From assembly GCA_035235625.1 (NCBI GenBank), contig CP141143.1:22675092-22739091 (forward strand): a stretch of DNA of 64,000 nucleotides, in the 5' to 3' direction. The translations under genes were made by a program, and so were the position numbers. Position 1 is the stretch's first letter. Each line of letters opens with the position of its first letter. The notes under the pieces are model-generated. The model was not told the origin of the DNA and made no database searches. It saw only the letters and a list, made by a program, of their open reading frames with translations. Below are positions 12,890 through 24,275 of this stretch, in pieces. The stretch is from Saururus chinensis (Eukaryota; Streptophyta; Magnoliopsida; Piperales; Saururaceae).

Positions 12890-13488
12890 ATATTCCTTCT
12901 TATCCATTTCCATACTTTTTGGAATAGTTGCATCCTCTCTAGAAAATATTTGTATTGGCCTATAAAAGGATACTCTACATTGAAAGAAAGTTATAGAATG
13001 AAAAACACCTCATCATCCCTTTACAATTTTCTTCATGCTACCGTAAGAGCCACATGACCATCAACTTCCTCCTTGGATCTTTCTCTTCTCGGCAGCTTTC
13101 ATGGAGTCTTTCCCCCCGCCCTCAAGTTTTCTATCTCTAATATTTCTCCCCCCTTGCTCTCAATTTTGACTCCCAATACTACCTTCTCTAGTGCTCCCAA
13201 ATCATCTATGTTTTTACTACTGACAAATTTTCTGGCTATTTCGATGGATCTATTTGTTGTCCTTCTAAATATATGCCCACCTCTAATGGCCTACCTTGCC
13301 CTAGTCCCAAATATGACAAATAGATGGAGACAAATCATCATCTCTCAACTGTTATTGACTCCTCTACTCTAATCTCTACTACACCCCATCGCAATCGTTA
13401 GTCCTCTAGTTCCACATCTTGCCCCCTTACCTAAATCTTTTATGCATATGTTCCCCACCAAAACTGTGGCCGTGACCACAATAGTAAC
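12890..13488 (+). pseudogene. Ty1/copia 5' relic: LTR promoter and gag fragment
   Basis: A TATA box (TATAAAAG at 12961-12968) is followed by a leader and, from about 13070, a frame with the copia gag pattern. It reads YFDGSICCPS, then a linker, PKYDKWMETN and later GRDHNSN. In intact copia gags these segments are the 'G.iDGs..cP' block, the 'NPeY..W...D' block and the Gly/Arg-rich tail. In-frame stops and a large internal deletion show decay. The family B LTR cuts it off at 13489. No pol part of this element was found. Confidence 0.5.
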
Positions 13489-15745
13489 TGTAACGCTCAA
13501 GATTTTTCATACATTTTTCTTAAAATTCACGAAATTTTTTTTCAATATAACGTCTATAAATCGGAGGAAAAATGACGAAATCAAAACCTGATAAAATAGT
13601 TTATAATTTAAAACACTAAACATCAACTTTCCATTTAAATATTTCCATCATACGGTCAAACATTGTACAACCAAAGCAAATATCCTCAGGCGCTACTCGA
13701 AAACACATGTACAACTAAATTACCATAATCATGGATTTTTAAATACAAATAACTCCCAGGCATTCCTGAGTACAAGTCCCATAACAGTCTACTATCTGAT
13801 CCAAATTAAAAGTCTAGAAGATATAAACACTTAAATCTCAACTCACCCAATACATCAGATCGTGGCATAAAATAATACTCACATTGAGTTAAATATACCT
13901 GCATCAAAAGGGGAAACAATCCACTGCAGAATCGAGCATCCATCTCCAGGAGCTTTCCAACACAACCTGCGAAAGCCTCCCGAACAACGGGGCTAAAAAA
14001 TTAGGGTGAGTATTTTCATACTTAGTAGGAAAATACCCAGTAGGGGAATCCAAAACAGTGAACTCACTAAGTTCATAAATACATACATTCATACAACTCA
14101 AACATGAAGCAGTCAACATAATATAATCATATACATCTGCATATAATAATGCATAACAAACCATGAAACCAAACTTATACAAACACCCTAATTAGGGTCT
14201 TACAACTTACTCGTACTATCGTACGCATACTCAATACCTTACACATACTTGTACGACCTTATTCATACAATCTTACACTTACAGTCCTCTCAGAATCATA
14301 TACCTACAGTCTTACTCAGAAACTTATACTTACAACATACACATACTCGTATGACCTTATTCGTATGAACTTACATGTATGACCTTAATCGTACAATTTT
14401 ACTCTTACACGTAAATGTACTCTTACGTCTTCCATAGAAGCTTACACTTACTCTGGATCTTACATGTACAACTTACTTAGAATCTGAAGCATACAACATA
14501 CTCTCATTATCGTACACATACTACTGACAACTGAAGCTCATTACAATTAACAAACTCCAACGTCGGAAAGGAATGGAATGCCACAAGGGCATCACCTTAA
14601 CCTTTGGGGAGCAACTAGACGCTATAGACTTTTCCGAAGGCAAGGCACACCTATGCTCATGGGGCACAGGATCAAACAGGTAAGAGTAGATCTATGATAC
14701 TACTTACCTGAGTGCGTAAATACCCACTCTCTGGGGCCATACAATGCCAACAAGGGCCATACAGTGCCAACTAAGGGTGAAAAATATACAGTGCCACTCT
14801 AGGGCAGTAATCTTACAATGCTACTCTTGGGCAGAACATACAGTGCCATCTATAGACATAAACATACAGAGCCTACGAAGGGCAAAAACTTACAGCGCTC
14901 TCAACAGAGCATCAAACGTCTGGGATTAATACAACACACAGACCAAATTAAAGCATACATCACTCTCAACAGAGAATCAGATGTCTAGTGCTCTATATAA
15001 CACACCGACAACATCCTGCAGGATAACTACCATGGCAAGACACAAGAAGTGCTCAGCCGACTCATTATCGGCTAGCTCAACACAGAACTCAATCTGTCGA
15101 ACCCTCAGGTCTCAAACTCAACGCTATTATTAGTTTCCTCATAATTCAAGTTTGAATTAAGTATATTATGCAGTACAATTATGCCACACAAACTCAGTCC
15201 TCAACTGATCAAACCGAAGCTAAGCCCGATCCGAACCCTAGTTCGTTAGGGAAGTAAACAACACTTAACCCGTCCATACCATGATTAACTCACCGTATAT
15301 CAAATCCTTACATAATCATACAACATCTGACATCCACCTTACAGTCAAAACATCTTACTTACGTCGTGAAACTGAGCTCCTCACAATAGATCCCTGTTAT
15401 CACTCTCTTACTTAATACCTTACTTATTATTCTTACTTTTCACTTTATAATTTGTACGTTATGCTTGTACAATTATGCACACTCTTACTATCTAACAAAC
15501 CCTCATAAGGCTCCAAGCCTAAGTCATCTTACTTACCGAATCCCTGACGTATACTCCAAACCAAACTGATCCATTTTAAATCCTCACTCCTCAAACTTAC
15601 CTTCTCTGTCTTCTGTCATACGCTTACATGTCCAAATCCACATCCAACTTCGTACCAAACCCTTACCACTTTTTACCGTCCATCTCCCATACCTCTACCC
15701 ACACACACAACTCACATACATAACTTACTCAAAATCGTTAGCCAT
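13489..15745 (-). mobile_element. Truncated LTR, family B copy 1
   Basis: Starts TGTAACGCTCAAGATTTTT after GTAAC. It aligns over its whole length with 39155-41368, the outer half of the complete family B LTR. Shared blocks include the CTATGCTCATGGGGCACAGG phrase, the Val/Thr/Tyr-type CTTACxCxTAC repeats at 14200-14530 and the GCCACTCT(A/T)GGGCAG repeats near 14790. Homology stops at GTTAGCCAT (15745), where MULE-like sequence begins. The inner GC-rich half present in copy 2 is absent. By comparison with copy 2 the LTR is in reverse orientation. Open frames within it are accidental. Confidence 0.75.
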
Positions 15746-18160
15746 GAGAAGAAGACATCGGGGATGCAAATGAATTAAGAAGAAGACATGAATTAGGATA
15801 AATTTGAATAGCAAGATTTTGATGAAGATGCCTATAGTGTAGGAGGAGATAATGACATTGGGGATACAAATGAATTGAATATGACTGTCGTAAGTAGGGA
15901 TGTTGGAAGTGGACCCCCTCCGACATTAACTAAAGTGCTAAGGCTAGAAATGACAGAAAGAAAGTGGTAGGAAATATGACTTATTATTGTAAAAATCTAT
16001 ATAATTGCAAACTTAACCATGGTTAGTAACTTTGTAGGGGTGTTAAATGCAAGGAAGATGAAGGTCCAAAAGGAGCAAATGTCACCATCTCATATATAGT
16101 TGTTGCAGATGATAGTGGGAGGAGGAAATCATCATCATCAGTTAGCTGTTTTGGAAAAACTCCGACACAAAACATTATCTAAGGTAATATCATATCATAA
16201 ATTGTCACTAAGCTGATTACACATAATTTATAATTGTTGGGCTCATTCTAATTTGTATATAAATGTATTTCTTAAGCAACTTAGATGTGAAGGTATGTGT
16301 GAATGATGAGCACAACATGGATGATGAGAATTATTTGTTTTAATTTGTCAAAGATCCAAAGGTAGTTCTACTTGGGTAGGAGTTTAAGGATAAGGAATCT
16401 CTGAAGCTACATGTACACAAGTTTGCTATGCACAACAACTTTGAGTTCAAGGTATTGTATTCAAATAAATCTTGATTCACAGTTGTGTGCAATGTGTCGG
16501 GCTGTCCATAGAGGTTACATGCAGTGATAAATAATGGTTGTAGTATATTCAAAGTGAAGGCTATGAACAATGTTCATACATGTGGAAAACCAATCTCCGG
16601 AGGGGATCACAAATAAGCAAAAGCAGGCATTTTTGCTGACTCAGTCGTGAAACGCCTTAGGCAACGTGTTGCTTATACTCCAAAGGATATTTAAGTTTAT
16701 GTTGATTTGGAATATAAAGTTAGATGAAGTATTTAAAGGCATATAGGTCGAAGGTGGCGGCTTTTAACAGGTTAAGAGGATCATATGAGTCATGATATGG
16801 CGAGTTGGTTGCCTACTTATATAAGTTGGAGAAGGCAAATCTAGGCACCTCAACCGCTCTCCAGTAAGATACAGTAGATAAGACCTTCGAGATATGCTTT
16901 GTTTAATTTAGAGTAGCCATGGAGAACTTGAAGAAGTACATACGAAGGGTTATATGTATAAACGACACCTTCTTCAAAGGAAGGTATAAAGGGATTTTGT
17001 TTGTGATATTCACTTTAGATAGCGATAACCATATATACCCAATTGTTTGTGCTATCAGAGGGGAGAATAATGATGCATGTGGCAGGGTCCTTGCACATTT
17101 GGAAACCTGACTTGGTTATTTGGAGGGTCTAGTGATAATTTCTGATTGGCATAGATCAATCACATCACAAGTGGCTAAATATTTTCCATATGTTGCACAT
17201 GAATATTGTGCATTTCACATATCTCAAAATATGTTTGCACATATCAAAGATAGAGGTTTGAACAATAACTTCTTCAAGGCGACAAAAGCAGTTAGGGTGG
17301 AGACATATATGGAAGAAATGACTATCATTGAGGAGAAAAACCCTGAGGACCACAAATGGTTAATGGAAATTGATAAGGCAAAGTGGGTTAGTGCATACTT
17401 TTCATCACCCAGGTACACTATTGTCACTTTCAACCCATGTGAAGTCTTCAATAGAATGATTAGGGAGCAGTGACACTTCCCCATTGTTATGATAATTGAA
17501 GTCATCTATTTGAAGGCTCAAGAGATGTGGTACAAGCATGGATTAGATGCAGTGAATTGGAGGGCTACTTGATAAAATTTGTCGAAAGTAAGATTCAGAA
17601 GTGTAATGAAACAGCAAGAGGTATGATGTGTTATCCCATAAGTAGCAATGAGGTCTTGACTAGGTTTGAAAGAGGTGATTAACAGGTTGACCTTCTATGA
17701 AAGACTTGTACTTGTAGAAAGTTTTAGTAAATGGAGTTACCTTGTGAACATGTGTTGGCAGCATGTGGCCATTGAAAACTGAATTATGTTGACTATTGCT
17801 CCCCGTTCTATAAAATGGAAATATATAGGAAAATTTATAGAAATGAAGTATATTTGGTCCTCGAACATGAAATATGGGAGACTCCTGAAGATGTGAAGAA
17901 CCTTAAGTTGAGTCCTCCCAAAGAGAAGGTACAATCGGGAAGGATAAAGAAGAAGCTGATACTTTCTCAAGGTGAAGAAAAAAGGAGAGTACAATGTCAT
18001 AAGTGTAAACAGTATGGTCACTATCGCAATACTTGTATCGTAGTTATGGGAGAGGTCCTGGTCCAATGCCCAGATCCTCCTCCATCACAGCTCAACCCCC
18101 TCCTCCTGGCCCACCTCCTCCTCACCTACATTTTACAACTTCTACATTCTACATAAGGCC
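15746..18160 (+). pseudogene. MULE (MuDR-type) transposase pseudogene
   Basis: The decayed reading frames keep the order of a MuDR transposase. An acidic N-terminus lies at 15746-15960. The MuDR DNA-binding-like part (GREFKDKESLK...CNVSGCP) lies at about 16375-16510. The MULE domain follows at 16917-17473 (INDTFFKGRYKG, YPIVCAI, then IISDWHRSI and EYCAFHISQN). A SWIM zinc finger (CTC...LPCEHVLAAC) lies at about 17703-17765, and a CCHC knuckle (CHKCKQYGHYRNTC) at 17995-18036. A TGA at 17108-17110 interrupts the catalytic domain in frame, and further stops and shifts separate the parts. The N-terminus abuts the truncated family B LTR. No terminal inverted repeats were identified. It cannot encode an active transposase. 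Confidence 0.82.
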
Positions 18161-18734
18161 CACAACTACTCAACAAGCAGAGAGTTAAAGAAATTAGGAT
18201 GAAGCATAAGACATGTCCAAACATACCAAAGCTCATCCCTCTAACTACAAGGGGGAAGATAAAGAAGAAAATGAGAGATGTGATTTGAGATCAATATTTG
18301 TACAAATTAGTCCCACATGTGCAAGTGAACAATAGAAGATCACAACTTTTAGTTGGGAATTGGCCGTTAGTCATAAACATTCGGCTTATGGACAACTCCC
18401 AACTAAGAAGGATTCAAGATGTTATAATTTTTTGGATACAAAGTGGGTTGATATATTGTGTGTATTTTTTGTTACATATAAAATATGTATAGGAAGTTTT
18501 TGCTTGTATATGGCAAGACCACATACAAAGTCATACCATTGTAATACTCTAGGCCTTTCTTTTGTATTAGGAATATTTGTAACATGATCATGATACTTGT
18601 AGCAAATTTTCCTTTGATCCTTTTGTATTTAATGTTAAGGAGTAAATATTCTTTATCATGAATCATAACATCTTTATAATATTTGTAATGCATATAGTCC
18701 AACTTATTCTAATAAAATTTATCTCTGACTTGAT

Positions 18735-19477
18735 GTATTGCTTACGGGGTGGAAGGGAGAGGTTGGGGAGTGTTTTTCTAAGATGGAACATTTCTTTGAT
18801 GAAACAAGACACGGTTTTGATCAGTTGATTGATTATGTAATTCAGGAGAACACACTTGTGATGCTCACTATTTCCTTCTCTCCAAATCGTAGAAATAGTG
18901 GTGATATGAATAGTCTGCACAACCATAAGCAAATGTTTGATTTAACAACAGTAGAGGAAATCAGTGAGCTTTTGGATGGATGGGGATTTTTATATGAATC
19001 TAGGTTTCATTTGCATTGTGAGATCTTGTAATTGACTTGTTGCAGTTTATAGGTGTTCAAAGTTGCTCATAGTTGTGGTGGTTTTCATGTATAGGTCTTT
19101 AAGCTGCAAGTATCAAGGGAAAGAAGGTCAAAAAATGGATTGTCCAGGCAATATATATGTAAATGAGCACTATGATGGTTGGAAGGCAAAATGCTTGATG
19201 CTTCTTCGAAGCAATTATAATGAGGAAACACATTCTTTTATGCCTCATCGAGAGATTCTTGGTCCATTAGAGGAACAGTTGAATTGTAAGAAGTTCCAAA
19301 AGGATGGCATGCCTTTTTTGAAGTTCACAAAAGATGAAGCACTTATTGTCCAGAATCTCAATTTAGAGTTGAAGCTTCCATTCAGTGAAGTTGATGTCCT
19401 TGTGGAGAAATTGGATTTAATAAAGAAGCAGTTGGGTCTTGAGCATGTGGCAAGTTTTCAGCTGACTAGGCTAGTAT
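18735..19477 (+). pseudogene. Unrecognised gene-like fragment (two blocks)
   Basis: Two coding-looking blocks lie just right of the MULE. Block 1 (18738-19028) reads as a charged soluble protein (FFDETRHGFDQLIDYVIQEN, VEEISELLDGWGFLYESRF). Block 2 (19063-19477) continues with a frame including HYDGWKAKCL, ILGPLEEQLNCKKFQ, FTKDEALIVQNLNLEL and VLVEKLDLIKKQLGLEH. It ends at a good 5' splice-like GTATGT. The amino-acid mix and length are unlike the random frames around it, so it is probably a real exon set or a captured copy. The roughly 35-base gap between blocks is too short for a plant intron, which suggests a broken or captured copy. I do not recognise the family and assign no function. Confidence 0.45.
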
Positions 19478-19499
19478 GTATTACCTTCCACTTAATGGT

Positions 19500-21198
19500 A
19501 TATGGGGTTTTGAATATTTTTTGAAACTTGTGGCAAGTATTCTGGAAATTTTGTGGAAATGCTGGTAAAGTTGTGGCAAGTGTTTGGGGCTTCTTGTAAA
19601 GTTGTATGGTATTTTGTGTTGGGAGGAGGGGTAACTTTTATAGTATTTTCTGATAGATCTGTTGTCCTATCTCGTTTAGTGAATAGGGAAATATGGATGA
19701 ACATTTTGTACAGTGGATTAGATTATAAATTAATATTGTCTAGGACAATGCACGACCTCAATTTTTTACTCCGAGTTAGACGGCTACTTGGTTATTTTGT
19801 TGGCATATTTAGTGTTGTCAAGATCTAGATAGTTTCTTAGTTTTCTAGACCATTTTCATATATAGAACATTTTAGTTGTACATTCGTCTAAGTGTTTGAA
19901 CACCACAATCTTTTTGGGCTTTAATCATCACGCAACTACAATATTGTGGATTAGAGATTTGGTTATATGTCTTTGCCTCTACCTCACATTGCAAATTTGC
20001 ATCTCGTAAAAATATAATTGGCATTTGTAATGTTATTTCAGAAAAGTTTCCATAAGTGTAGGCTCAAGCGTGTCTGCACGAGTCATGGCATTGTCAGCCA
20101 TTAGATCTCAAATTGACAATGCGCATTACTCAGAGGCTACCTACCCTTTAATCTCAATCCCAAAGGTTAAGTATTATTTTTTTCTTTGCTTGACTATAAT
20201 TGGGCAAATCTCCGACGCTTAACGAGCACAAAAAGAAAAGTTGTGATTACATAGGAGCAACAATGAGGCATTAATCCTTGGCCAAGTTGCCCTAAAAGCT
20301 TGAGCTATTAAATAATGACTAAACCATATGTATCAAGCGCAAATTGGTCCAACTATACAAATAAAGACAGACAAATGGATTACTTAATACCTCTTCGCTT
20401 GGGCATATACAATTTAAGTGTTTGCACTTGCACATATAAAAGTAGAGGCAGGGATCGGTCTAATAATATATATCAAGCCTAGATCATCCCAAACAAGCAA
20501 ATTGAGACAAATAAATACACAAATTATCCAACATGCTTAATTCATATGGTTAAGATATTGGGGTTGTCATATGCTCCAATGGCCTAGTGGTAGAGGTTCA
20601 CGCCCGATGTTCTTTCCCATGTAGTGATATATATTTCATAGCAATGCTTGGAGTACTTTGTAGCTAGTGAGTTATGATTAGTATTACCTAATAATCACTA
20701 TCTTGGATTAATCTACAATTGTGCTAAGGTTTAATAAAAAAACTCATCATGTTCGAGCCTCTCAAGAACAACCTTAACAAAATTCAGCATAAGTCCTTGT
20801 AACCTATTGCAATTGACCTCATAATAGAAAACGTTTAGTTACACCATCTAGCAATGAACCTGTTCATAAACTTCAATCTAATGCCAATAACTTATCATGT
20901 AACAAGCAAAACAAGAAATAGAACAATCATTCATGTCATTCAAAGTTCATCTCACCATTCACACGTTAACATAAATTTTTTTAGGATAGGGAATCTATGA
21001 ACAAACAAAATTCAAATATCACACGTTTACATGGAAAATGATCTGCAGATATCATCAAATACCACAAGTCAATATCATCAAGCATTTTGCTCATAATCAG
21101 ACAACATCATTCAAAACCTGAAGTTATATTCACATCAAATACAAATACCATTCACATCAAATTTTTTATCTTTCACCAATATTCACCGACACATCTAT
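19500..21198. other. Gene-free sequence
   Basis: No supported coding frame. A (TGGCAAGT)-like repeated phrase occurs at 19530-19585. A tRNA box-A-like phrase (TGGCCTAGTGG) lies at about 20580, but no complete tRNA can be folded. The rest is AT-rich and unassigned. Confidence 0.4.
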
Positions 21199-21530
21199 AT
21201 GGAAAATGCTGGAGGAGGAGAAGGTGGTTGGTATGGTTGTCGTCGGAGGGGAAAATACGTCTAGATGAGAGATCACCGTAGGGGAGAGAAAAGTCGGGAA
21301 GGGTCGAGAGCAAAGGATGGAAAAATGGGAACTTTCAAAACTAGAAAAGGTGCGAGTGGAGGAGCGATGCTGGAGGAGGAGAAGGTGGATGGTATGGATG
21401 TCGCCGGAGGGGAAAATACCGCCGGATGAGATATTGGCACGGGGGAGTGAAAATGCGGGAAGGGTTGAGAGCGAAAGAGGAAAAAATCTTAACTTTCTCT
21501 ACGGGAGGCTTTGGCAATCGTTTTATATAC
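21199..21530. repeat. Tandem duplication, period 160 bp
   Basis: ATGCTGGAGGAGGAGAAGGT at about 21206 recurs at about 21366. It is followed in both copies by a TATGG(T/A)TGTCG(T/C)CGGAGGGGAAAATAC phrase and a GGGAAGGGT(C/T)GAGAGC phrase. The GGA-rich frames that span it are low in complexity and I do not call them genes. Confidence 0.85.
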
Positions 21531-21887
21531 CCTAAGGGCCATTTTGGTATTTCTAATGTGCATGTGGGCAACTCGAACGTGCCGAAGTCTATTTCTACAA
21601 ATTCAAATTTTTTGACCTAAATTTGTCTTTCGGTTGAATGTCAAGTCTATTTCTAAAAAAAATTCCTCTTCATTTTTTGGAGGAGGAGGGGACGGGTGGG
21701 TCGGTAGATGGGGCGGGAGCCTTTGATTTGATGAATGTAAGGCCTTTTTTTTGGTTTTTAATGATTTGCCGGCAGCTAGAGAAGGCTGGCAAATTTTTTG
21801 AAAAAACCTCAAAATGAACATCTAGTTGCATATTTTTTTTAATATCTTTTGTGGAGGTGTACAACCGTCGGTGAAATTACTATTTTG

Positions 21888-22715
21888 GCTCTAGGATCTG
21901 TCGCCGGTGAATATAGACAGCGCTCAGAAGCCGCTGCTAAGTAAAAATTAGGAATGGCACTTTAGCAGTAGTTTATAAAAATTCTGCCATTTTCACCTCT
22001 GCAACCTTCTTAACGAGGTTTTTGGCAGCGTCTGGACTGCTGCTGCCACCTAAATTTTTAGCGGTGTTTTTAGACTTTTATGTCAGATTTTAGACATTGC
22101 TGAGAGCATGTAGTTTTGTAGTTGTTAAAAATAAAAATTGGGTATAGTAGCAGAACAGGTCTTATCCAATCCATACTCTACCCATCGACATCCCTAACAT
22201 GGGTTAATGAGATGTGAGCTTAACACCATATTTACATAACTAACCTACTTTCATATGTACTGAAGGCAGGTTTTTAGGCAAGAATCATATTCCCCAGAGC
22301 CTTACATGATTCCTACCATCCACATAAAGTAAATGTGGATTTGTGAGGTGTGAAAAATCAAATTCACTGTGTTACTCGGCTCTTCTGTTCCTTTGCTCCT
22401 TTTCCTACTCTTGCCATCATTCTCCCTTCTCCGGCCATCAAAAAGGCTTTTTGATATATATTGTTGCGGCTTACAAATGCCACTGAAATCACTATTCGCC
22501 AAATGTAAACTTTCAGTGGCAGTTAGAACCTGCTGCTAGATAATTTTTCTTTAATTAGAAACGGTCCTTTAGCAATAGTGTATAAAAATGCTACTATTTT
22601 CTCCTCTGCAAACTTCTGAACGAGTTTTTAGGCTGCGGCTGCACTGCTGCCACCAAAATTTCCTGTTCGGTTTTGGACTTTTAGAGGCAGTTTTTAGCAG
22701 TTGTTAAATGCCTTT
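21888..22715. repeat. Two copies of a 230-bp repeat about 600 bp apart
   Basis: Copy 1 (21888-22115) and copy 2 (22488-22715) share the phrases CTTTAGCA(G/A)TAGT(T/G)TATAAAAAT, CTCCTCTGCAA-like text, ACTGCTGC(T/-)GCCACC and TTT(G/T)GACTTTTA. Repeated 'tttagcagcggt'-type motifs are typical of the subterminal regions of plant CACTA transposons. That link is an inference, and I found no CACTA terminus. Confidence 0.6.
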
Positions 22716-23690
22716 GATTTGGTAGTCAGGTAAAAAATGGGAAAGTTGGACTGAAAGAAGGGAAATATGAGAGAATGGGGATAAATATAGATGAATGCGA
22801 GAAGGGAAAGTAGGGTTTTGGAAGAGGACTTAAAAACTGCTATTAATCTTCATTATCATTATGGACTAAGAATTAGGGCGTGGTACTTGTATAGTTATAG
22901 ACTCACAGAATCCTAATCTAAACATACTTAAACCTCATAATGGGCCTTACAATTGGCCAGAAGACCACTTACAAGGGTTAACTAGATGACATCATCAACT
23001 AATAAAATTATTAAAAAATTAGTTAAACCTCTCTAAATCCTGTTCAAAATCTTACTTGAACAGACTATTCAAAATAATATTTTTTATTAATATAAAATAA
23101 TATAAATAATAACATAAACAAACAAATATCAAATTTAAAAATAAATTACTTACACCACTCATTTAAAGCTATAGTTCTAACATAATTAAAAATATAAACA
23201 AATATTCATAATTTTAAATATAAAAAAAACATCCATGTTTTAGTTCCAAGTCCAAATTAAATAATAATTCATTATCTACTCCAATTTCAACTAAACATAA
23301 CTAGATAACTCAAATAACAAATCAAACTTCAAATTCCTTAAAATGAAAAATCCTAATCTTCAACTTCAAAGTTCAAACTTTAAATTCAAAAATCATCAAA
23401 CTTTATATTCTTATTCCAAATTTTTTATAAAAAATATTACATATTAATATAGTGAAAAAAATAAAATACTAAATAAATCACAAGTTATATGTAAACATTA
23501 CGATTCCAAAGTAAAAATCAGGATAACTATCAAATCCAAAACTATCATCCAACCCTCATTATATACAATTGGTTCTTCATCATTTCCTTCAAGAATAAAT
23601 TTATTGCTAACAATAAGAAATAACAAATGATAGAAAATTGGACTATAAACTCTAAAAATTAAAAATATTATCACCTTGATTTCTAAAGTT
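22716..23690. other. AT-rich, gene-free sequence
   Basis: Very AT-rich, with no open frame of note. It lies next to the 3' end of the minus-strand hAT pseudogene and may contain its terminal part, but I could not find the terminal inverted repeat. Confidence 0.4.
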
Positions 23691-24270
23691 AAGATTAATT
23701 CATTAGCCTCATCCTCAGTAGTTCTTTGTCATCAATATCGTCAAGAATGATATATTTGTCCACTACCCAATCTTCAAGTAAGTTAAAGATATTTTTTAAG
23801 TCTTCCTTCCTACCCTTCTTAACCAAATGCATTCATTTACAAAAAAGAAAAAAAAATCATGAATGAGACTTATATAATACAAAATAAAGAAAATAAAAAC
23901 ATATACCAATTATCAAATAAGTTATCTTACTTCAAGTGTAGATTATATTGAATAAAAATAAGGTCATTGAGTCTTTTGTGCTCCAATCTATTTTTTTTGT
24001 ATGAATTATTTCAAAGATACTCTAATTGCTCTCACAGCCCGAAGAAGCATATGATTAACTTAAGATCCAAATCGCCATGTCTCGCAATTTTTCAGTAGAG
24101 CCTCCAAAAGTATGCCACCACTCAGCTACATAAAATAAATAGTAAATAGTCAAGCAACTATATAATCATATATCATAATAAAAAATTATGTAAGTATAAA
24201 ATATAAATCATCTAGAAACATGGTCTTTCGTGAGGCAATTGTCATGTTATGTGCAAACCTTGTACTGGTT
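23690..24270 (-). pseudogene. hAT transposase, C-terminal dimerisation part
   Basis: On the minus strand, 24131-23960 reads EWWHTFGGSTEKLRDMAIWI, then an in-frame stop, then SSGCESNWSIFEIIHTKK. This is the hAT dimerisation signature (WW..fG...p.L...A..iLs...SS..CERnwS.f..iHtkkRN). A downstream acidic tail (EDLKNIFNLLEDWVVDKY) lies at about 23830-23690. Only about 140 bp separate this from the solo LTR on its right, so the RNase H-like catalytic core is missing. The partner N-terminal part is at 26185-26640 on the other side of the LTR. Confidence 0.75.
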
Positions 24271-24275
24271 GTTAC

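Noticed and set aside
14200-14530. Possible satellite made of CTTACxCxTAC units
   Set aside because: The words are degenerate and irregular, and they recur at the matching place in the other family B LTR (39860-40120). They are part of that LTR.
20573-20654. Possible tRNA gene
   Set aside because: There is a box-A-like TGGCCTAGTGG, and the outer 7 bases (GCTCCAA/TTGGAGT) can pair. No T-arm (GGTTCGA) or plausible anticodon arm is present.
21317-21864. Lys/Glu- and Pro-rich frames of 60-76 codons
   Set aside because: GGA-rich tandem duplication and its complement; no protein family.
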